A stretch of DNA of 64,000 nt, from positions 1 through 64,000 of the forward strand of contig JBFMDH010000022.1 of NCBI GenBank assembly GCA_040754075.1, in the 5' to 3' direction. The stretch comes from Acidobacteriota bacterium (GTDB lineage Bacteria > Acidobacteriota > Blastocatellia > UBA7656). Below the pieces are notes generated by a model. That model ran no database searches, was not told the DNA's origin, and worked only from the letters and a program-made list of their open reading frames with translations. The position numbers were made by a program, and so were the translations under genes. Positions within the stretch are counted from its first letter, which is position 1. Each line of letters begins with the position of its first letter. Positions 61,217 to 64,000 of this stretch are shown piece by piece.

Positions 61217-62752
61217 CTAAACGCTTTCCATTTCAAACATCTTTTTGTAGTGGCGATACCAGTCGCTTTGAAATACTTCCTGCGTGTCGTATTTCAACTT
61301 CAGTTGCAAAAATTCTTTGAACTGCGGATAACATCGTTCAACCTGTTCGCGCCGCGCAAAGCGGTGATAGGTCAGGTAATAACTGCCATTATGTTTAATC
61401 GCCAAATCAATCAGAGAGCGAAAAGAATTCGCCGCCTGCTCGATGCCTTCCGTGTTGTGCGTGACGTGCAGGTTGAAAATCACGCAAGCCCAACTTTCTC
61501 GCGCCCACGCCAAAAAACTTTCGGTGTCTTTTTCAATCAGCCTCACCGTGCCATAAATCACATTGGCATTTTGCGCGCGTAACACGCGCCTGGCATCCAT
61601 CATAAATGCGACCAGTTTTTCGCGCGGCACATAGATTTCCGTAATCATCTCCGTCGCTTTCAGTTTTGCGCCGAGCCTGCGGTCTAAGGCTTCATGGTAG
61701 TTGTCAACATAAGCCGCCGAAAGCTGTGAATCAGACCAGTAGATTTGCCCGGAGGTTGCAAGGTATCGCCTGGTGTAAACATCGAAGGCGCGTTTTTTGT
61801 ATTTGTGGGTGTAGTAAGTCAGGCGTTCCCAATCTCGCGGATGAAAGCGCGTCGGGTTTTCGGTAATTGGCGTCAATGGGTCAACCGGCAGGTAACAGGA
61901 AAATACCCCACGACTTAAAAAACTTTCGCGGCTGCTGTCGGTGGCGAATTGAAAATCGCCGTACAGGTAACCATCCTTGATGCGTTGTTCAAACATTTGC
62001 GGGATGTCTCTGGTATCGCGAATCTCAACCACGCGCTGAACTTTTTTGCGTTCCCATAAACGCAGTTTCACGGAAATTACCATGCCAAACAGCCCATAGC
62101 CACCAATAACTAACCGAAAGAGTTCTGAGTTTTCCTGACGCGAACACTTCACCAATTCGCCCGCGTGATTCAAAATCGTAAACGACTCGACCTGATCAAT
62201 GATGGGTTTAAATTTGAGTCCCCGCCCGTGAACATTTGAAGCAAGCGCGCCGCCGATTGACAGCCGATCAGCGCCGGTCTGCTTTTGCATGATGCCCCAT
62301 TGTTTGCTGTCGCCTTCCTGCGCTTTGCGAAGATAATCAAGCAGCGCGGGCCATTCGATTCCGGCTTCGACTTCGACGATGCCGCGCGTTTTGTCGAAAT
62401 CCAAGACCCGGTTCATTGAACCCATATCAATCAAAAAACTGTCGGTGGCGAATTGCTGCCCACCCATCGAATGTTTATGCCCGCAGATGCTTACAGGGGT
62501 TCGCTGTTGTTTAGCGTCCCGAAGAATTGCGCGAAGGTCTTGCGCGGTGTTCGGCGTAAAATATCTTGCCACGCGAGTGCGGTTGAGTTGCGAATGCACA
62601 TCGTTGACAAAAATTTCCGAAACCGGATTATTTTTTGCGTTGCCTTGAACCTGGCTACCGTAGCCGGTTTCAGTAAACGCCTCGGCAGGCAACACGGCTA
62701 CTGCACAAGAAGCTTTTAAGAATTCAAGAAACTCGCGACGTGAAATTGACAT
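61217..62752 (-). CDS. Tat-exported FAD-linked oxidase (FAD_binding_4)
   Basis: 511 residues. A Tat-type signal (SRREFLEFLKASCAVAVLP) precedes a PCMH/FAD_binding_4 fold: YFTPNTAQDLRAILRDA, VSICGHKHSMGGQQF, the ADRLSIGGALASNVHGRG region and IGGYGLFGMVISVKLRL. The enzyme belongs to the broad vanillyl-alcohol-oxidase family (L-gulonolactone, sugar or aldonolactone oxidases). The His and Cys that bind FAD covalently cannot be assigned with certainty. The reaction is unknown; the periplasmic location suggests sugar or lactone oxidation. The start could also be 62758. Confidence 0.82.
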   Translation of the reverse strand: MSISRREFLEFLKASCAVAVLPAEAFTETGYGSQVQGNAKNNPVSEIFVNDVHSQLNRTRVARYFTPNTAQDLRAILRDAKQQRTPVSICGHKHSMGGQQFATDSFLIDMGSMNRVLDFDKTRGIVEVEAGIEWPALLDYLRKAQEGDSKQWGIMQKQTGADRLSIGGALASNVHGRGLKFKPIIDQVESFTILNHAGELVKCSRQENSELFRLVIGGYGLFGMVISVKLRLWERKKVQRVVEIRDTRDIPQMFEQRIKDGYLYGDFQFATDSSRESFLSRGVFSCYLPVDPLTPITENPTRFHPRDWERLTYYTHKYKKRAFDVYTRRYLATSGQIYWSDSQLSAAYVDNYHEALDRRLGAKLKATEMITEIYVPREKLVAFMMDARRVLRAQNANVIYGTVRLIEKDTESFLAWARESWACVIFNLHVTHNTEGIEQAANSFRSLIDLAIKHNGSYYLTYHRFARREQVERCYPQFKEFLQLKLKYDTQEVFQSDWYRHYKKMFEMESV

Positions 62753-62824
62753 AAACAACTCCGGTGAAAAAATCTACGTGCAACCGACATCAGGCGAGTG
62801 ATTGCTGCGTCGCCGCCTGGTTTT

Positions 62825-63331
62825 CTATTTTCCTTTTGCCGGTTGATGCGCGGCTTTCAGTTGTTTGGCGAAACTGTTGGCGATTTTGCCGGGCACGGTT
62901 CCGAATAATGAATTGACATGACCGCTGGCGACGACGATGCGAGTGCGGACGTGAATCACCGTGAATGAATACTCAATAGTGAACGGTTGACGGTCTATTG
63001 AAAGCACTAAATCAGCCGACGACATACTATCGGTTACGCCGAGTCCGTATTGCCGCAACTCTTTGTGGTCATTGAGGGCGCTAATCATCGCTTTGTTTTT
63101 AACGAAGGCGCTTTGCGAATTGACATAAACGGTTTTCGCCGAAGCGAGCAACACACGCGGGTCTCTGTCCGAAACGGTGTCTGGCTGGCTCGCTTGCAGT
63201 GTGTACCTGGCTGATCGTTGCAAGTTGTTGGTTTGTGCTAGTGATTGATAAGTGAAAATCGCCAGTAACATCAATAAAAATGCGCTTGCCTGACGCTTGA
63301 ACGAATGAATAGACCTCTCTTGATGAAACAT
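62825..63331 (-). CDS. Hypothetical secreted protein
   Basis: 168 residues. Signal peptide at about 15-33 (AFLLMLLAIFTYQSLAQ) and a small mixed alpha/beta domain (RDPRVLLASAKTVYVNSQ, SADLVLSIDRQPFTIEYSF, RTRIVVASGHVNSLFGTVPGK). The latter resembles small Acidobacterial periplasmic proteins of unknown function. ATG 63331 is preferred since GGAGGG lies eight bases upstream; the ATG at 63346 overlaps that site. Role unknown. Confidence 0.7.
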   Translation of the reverse strand: MFHQERSIHSFKRQASAFLLMLLAIFTYQSLAQTNNLQRSARYTLQASQPDTVSDRDPRVLLASAKTVYVNSQSAFVKNKAMISALNDHKELRQYGLGVTDSMSSADLVLSIDRQPFTIEYSFTVIHVRTRIVVASGHVNSLFGTVPGKIANSFAKQLKAAHQPAKGK

Positions 63332-63428
63332 AAATTTGCCCTCCATCTGCGATTTGTACAGTCGGGAGTTTACGCGGTTTGCCAGCAGTTGTGTTGACGG
63401 GTTGTGACAGTTTTTTAAGTGTCACAAT

Positions 63429-64000
63429 CTAAGTAAGCGGTTTGCTGAGGAAATCTTTGAATTTTCGGAGTTCATCAAGCGATGAATCGGCGAGGATGCG
63501 AAAGACGCGGTAGTTGCAGTCAGTGTTGAGTTGTTCGGCAGTCAACGCATCAGTAATCACCAACCAGCTTTGCTGTAAGCCTTTCTGCCAATCGTCAACA
63601 CCTGCCGAACGAAAGCAGATGGTTTCGGGGTCAATCCCTGCGGCAACTAAAACGGTGCGCGACCACTTGAACAACTCTTCCCAATGCGACACCACGGTGA
63701 TTAAATCCTCAGCCTCAGGACGCGCTTGTCCTTCTAAGGCTTCGGGAACCGAACGCATATGCAAAAAGAGACAGGACGCACCGACGGGGAGCGCGGCGCG
63801 AACCTGCTCGGTACGCGAATAGAGCGCGACGGGCGCTGCGCCTGCTAAATTTTTAGCACAGGCTTCAATAGTTGAACCGAGCACGCGAAAGCCTGTCGCC
63901 TGTTCAATCTCTGCCACGAGAATCCGGCGAAGCCCTTCGTCAGGTTCAATCAATAGAAAATGGTCAGGCGGTTGGGCTTCAATCCAGTGTTTGATGCGCG
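63429..64000 (-). CDS. C-terminal part of a GntR-type regulator (cut by window edge)
   Basis: The frame is open to the window edge; the first visible residues read RIKHWIEAQPPDHFLLIEPD. The remaining ~190 residues (LRRILVAEIEQATGFRV, RAALPVGASCLFLHMRSVPEAL, WSRTVLVAAGIDPETICFRSAG, YRVFRILADSSLDEL) look like the effector region found in Acidobacterial GntR-family regulators. The DNA-binding domain would lie to the right of base 64000. The TTG at 63953 is not a real start. Family assignment is from recall of this effector region and is moderate. Confidence 0.5.
   Translation of the reverse strand, partial: RIKHWIEAQPPDHFLLIEPDEGLRRILVAEIEQATGFRVLGSTIEACAKNLAGAAPVALYSRTEQVRAALPVGASCLFLHMRSVPEALEGQARPEAEDLITVVSHWEELFKWSRTVLVAAGIDPETICFRSAGVDDWQKGLQQSWLVITDALTAEQLNTDCNYRVFRILADSSLDELRKFKDFLSKPLT

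Overview
The window reads as a chromosomal segment of a Gram-negative, soil-type heterotroph. The best guess is a member of the Acidobacteriota close to the Blastocatellia. This is inferred from roughly even base composition, the mix of stress and plant-polymer genes, Tat-secreted oxidoreductases and general protein style; no rRNA or other phylogenetic marker is present to prove it. The window carries the replication origin: parS-like palindrome, dnaA, a cluster of DnaA boxes, a DnaA-trio-like repeat and dnaN (34.5-37.7 kb).

Region 1 (1 to about 14.06 kb) looks like an accessory island. It holds a DoxX / ECF sigma / anti-sigma cassette, a sensor kinase-response regulator pair bracketed by two inverted copies of a ~105 bp MITE-like repeat, an ankyrin protein, a universal-stress-protein remnant, a BON lipoprotein, a DUF5670-type mini membrane protein, and a mannosylglycerate cluster (GH38 alpha-mannosidase, MpgS, MpgP). 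It ends at a 3' fragment of a tRNA-Thr(CGU) gene followed by a strong terminator, the typical scar of integration into a tRNA anticodon loop.

Region 2 (14.2-34.3 kb) is more core-like: a divergent QueA-like protein coupled to an SDR dehydrogenase, an XRE-cupin regulator, an orphan 140-residue protein between clear terminators, a secreted esterase, a second two-component system, a DUF4956-type membrane protein, a dienoyl-CoA isomerase, an AddA-like helicase lacking its nuclease domain, a DUF1801 protein, an MFS exporter, a secreted AMIN-domain protein and a large TPR protein.

Region 3 (34.35-37.83 kb) is the origin. Region 4 (37.9-47.3 kb) is a glucuronoxylan utilisation locus: epoxide-hydrolase-like protein, glucarate-dehydratase-like enolase, GH67 alpha-glucuronidase, polysaccharide deacetylase, carbohydrate esterase and a GH3-PA14 beta-xylosidase. 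Region 5 (47.5-51.8 kb) holds an orphan OmpR regulator, then egtD beside an EgtV/EgtU-like ABC importer, so ergothioneine synthesis and uptake appear paired. Region 6 (51.9-64 kb) has pepA, smpB, two envelope glycosyltransferases, an O-antigen-ligase-like protein, a DHH phosphoesterase, two Tat-type flavoproteins, a ParDE toxin-antitoxin pair and a GntR-type regulator cut by the right edge.

The most unusual structure is a family of heptanucleotide tandem repeats found only from 21 to 56 kb. The unit sequence differs at each site (TGGAGTC, AGYAGGC, ATTGCGG, CTGCCTC, AAAGTAA), but the 7-nt period is constant and three types are built as inverted arms around a short core. One ~111 bp element is duplicated almost perfectly on both sides of smpB. 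Two arrays run into coding sequence and appear to have changed protein ends.
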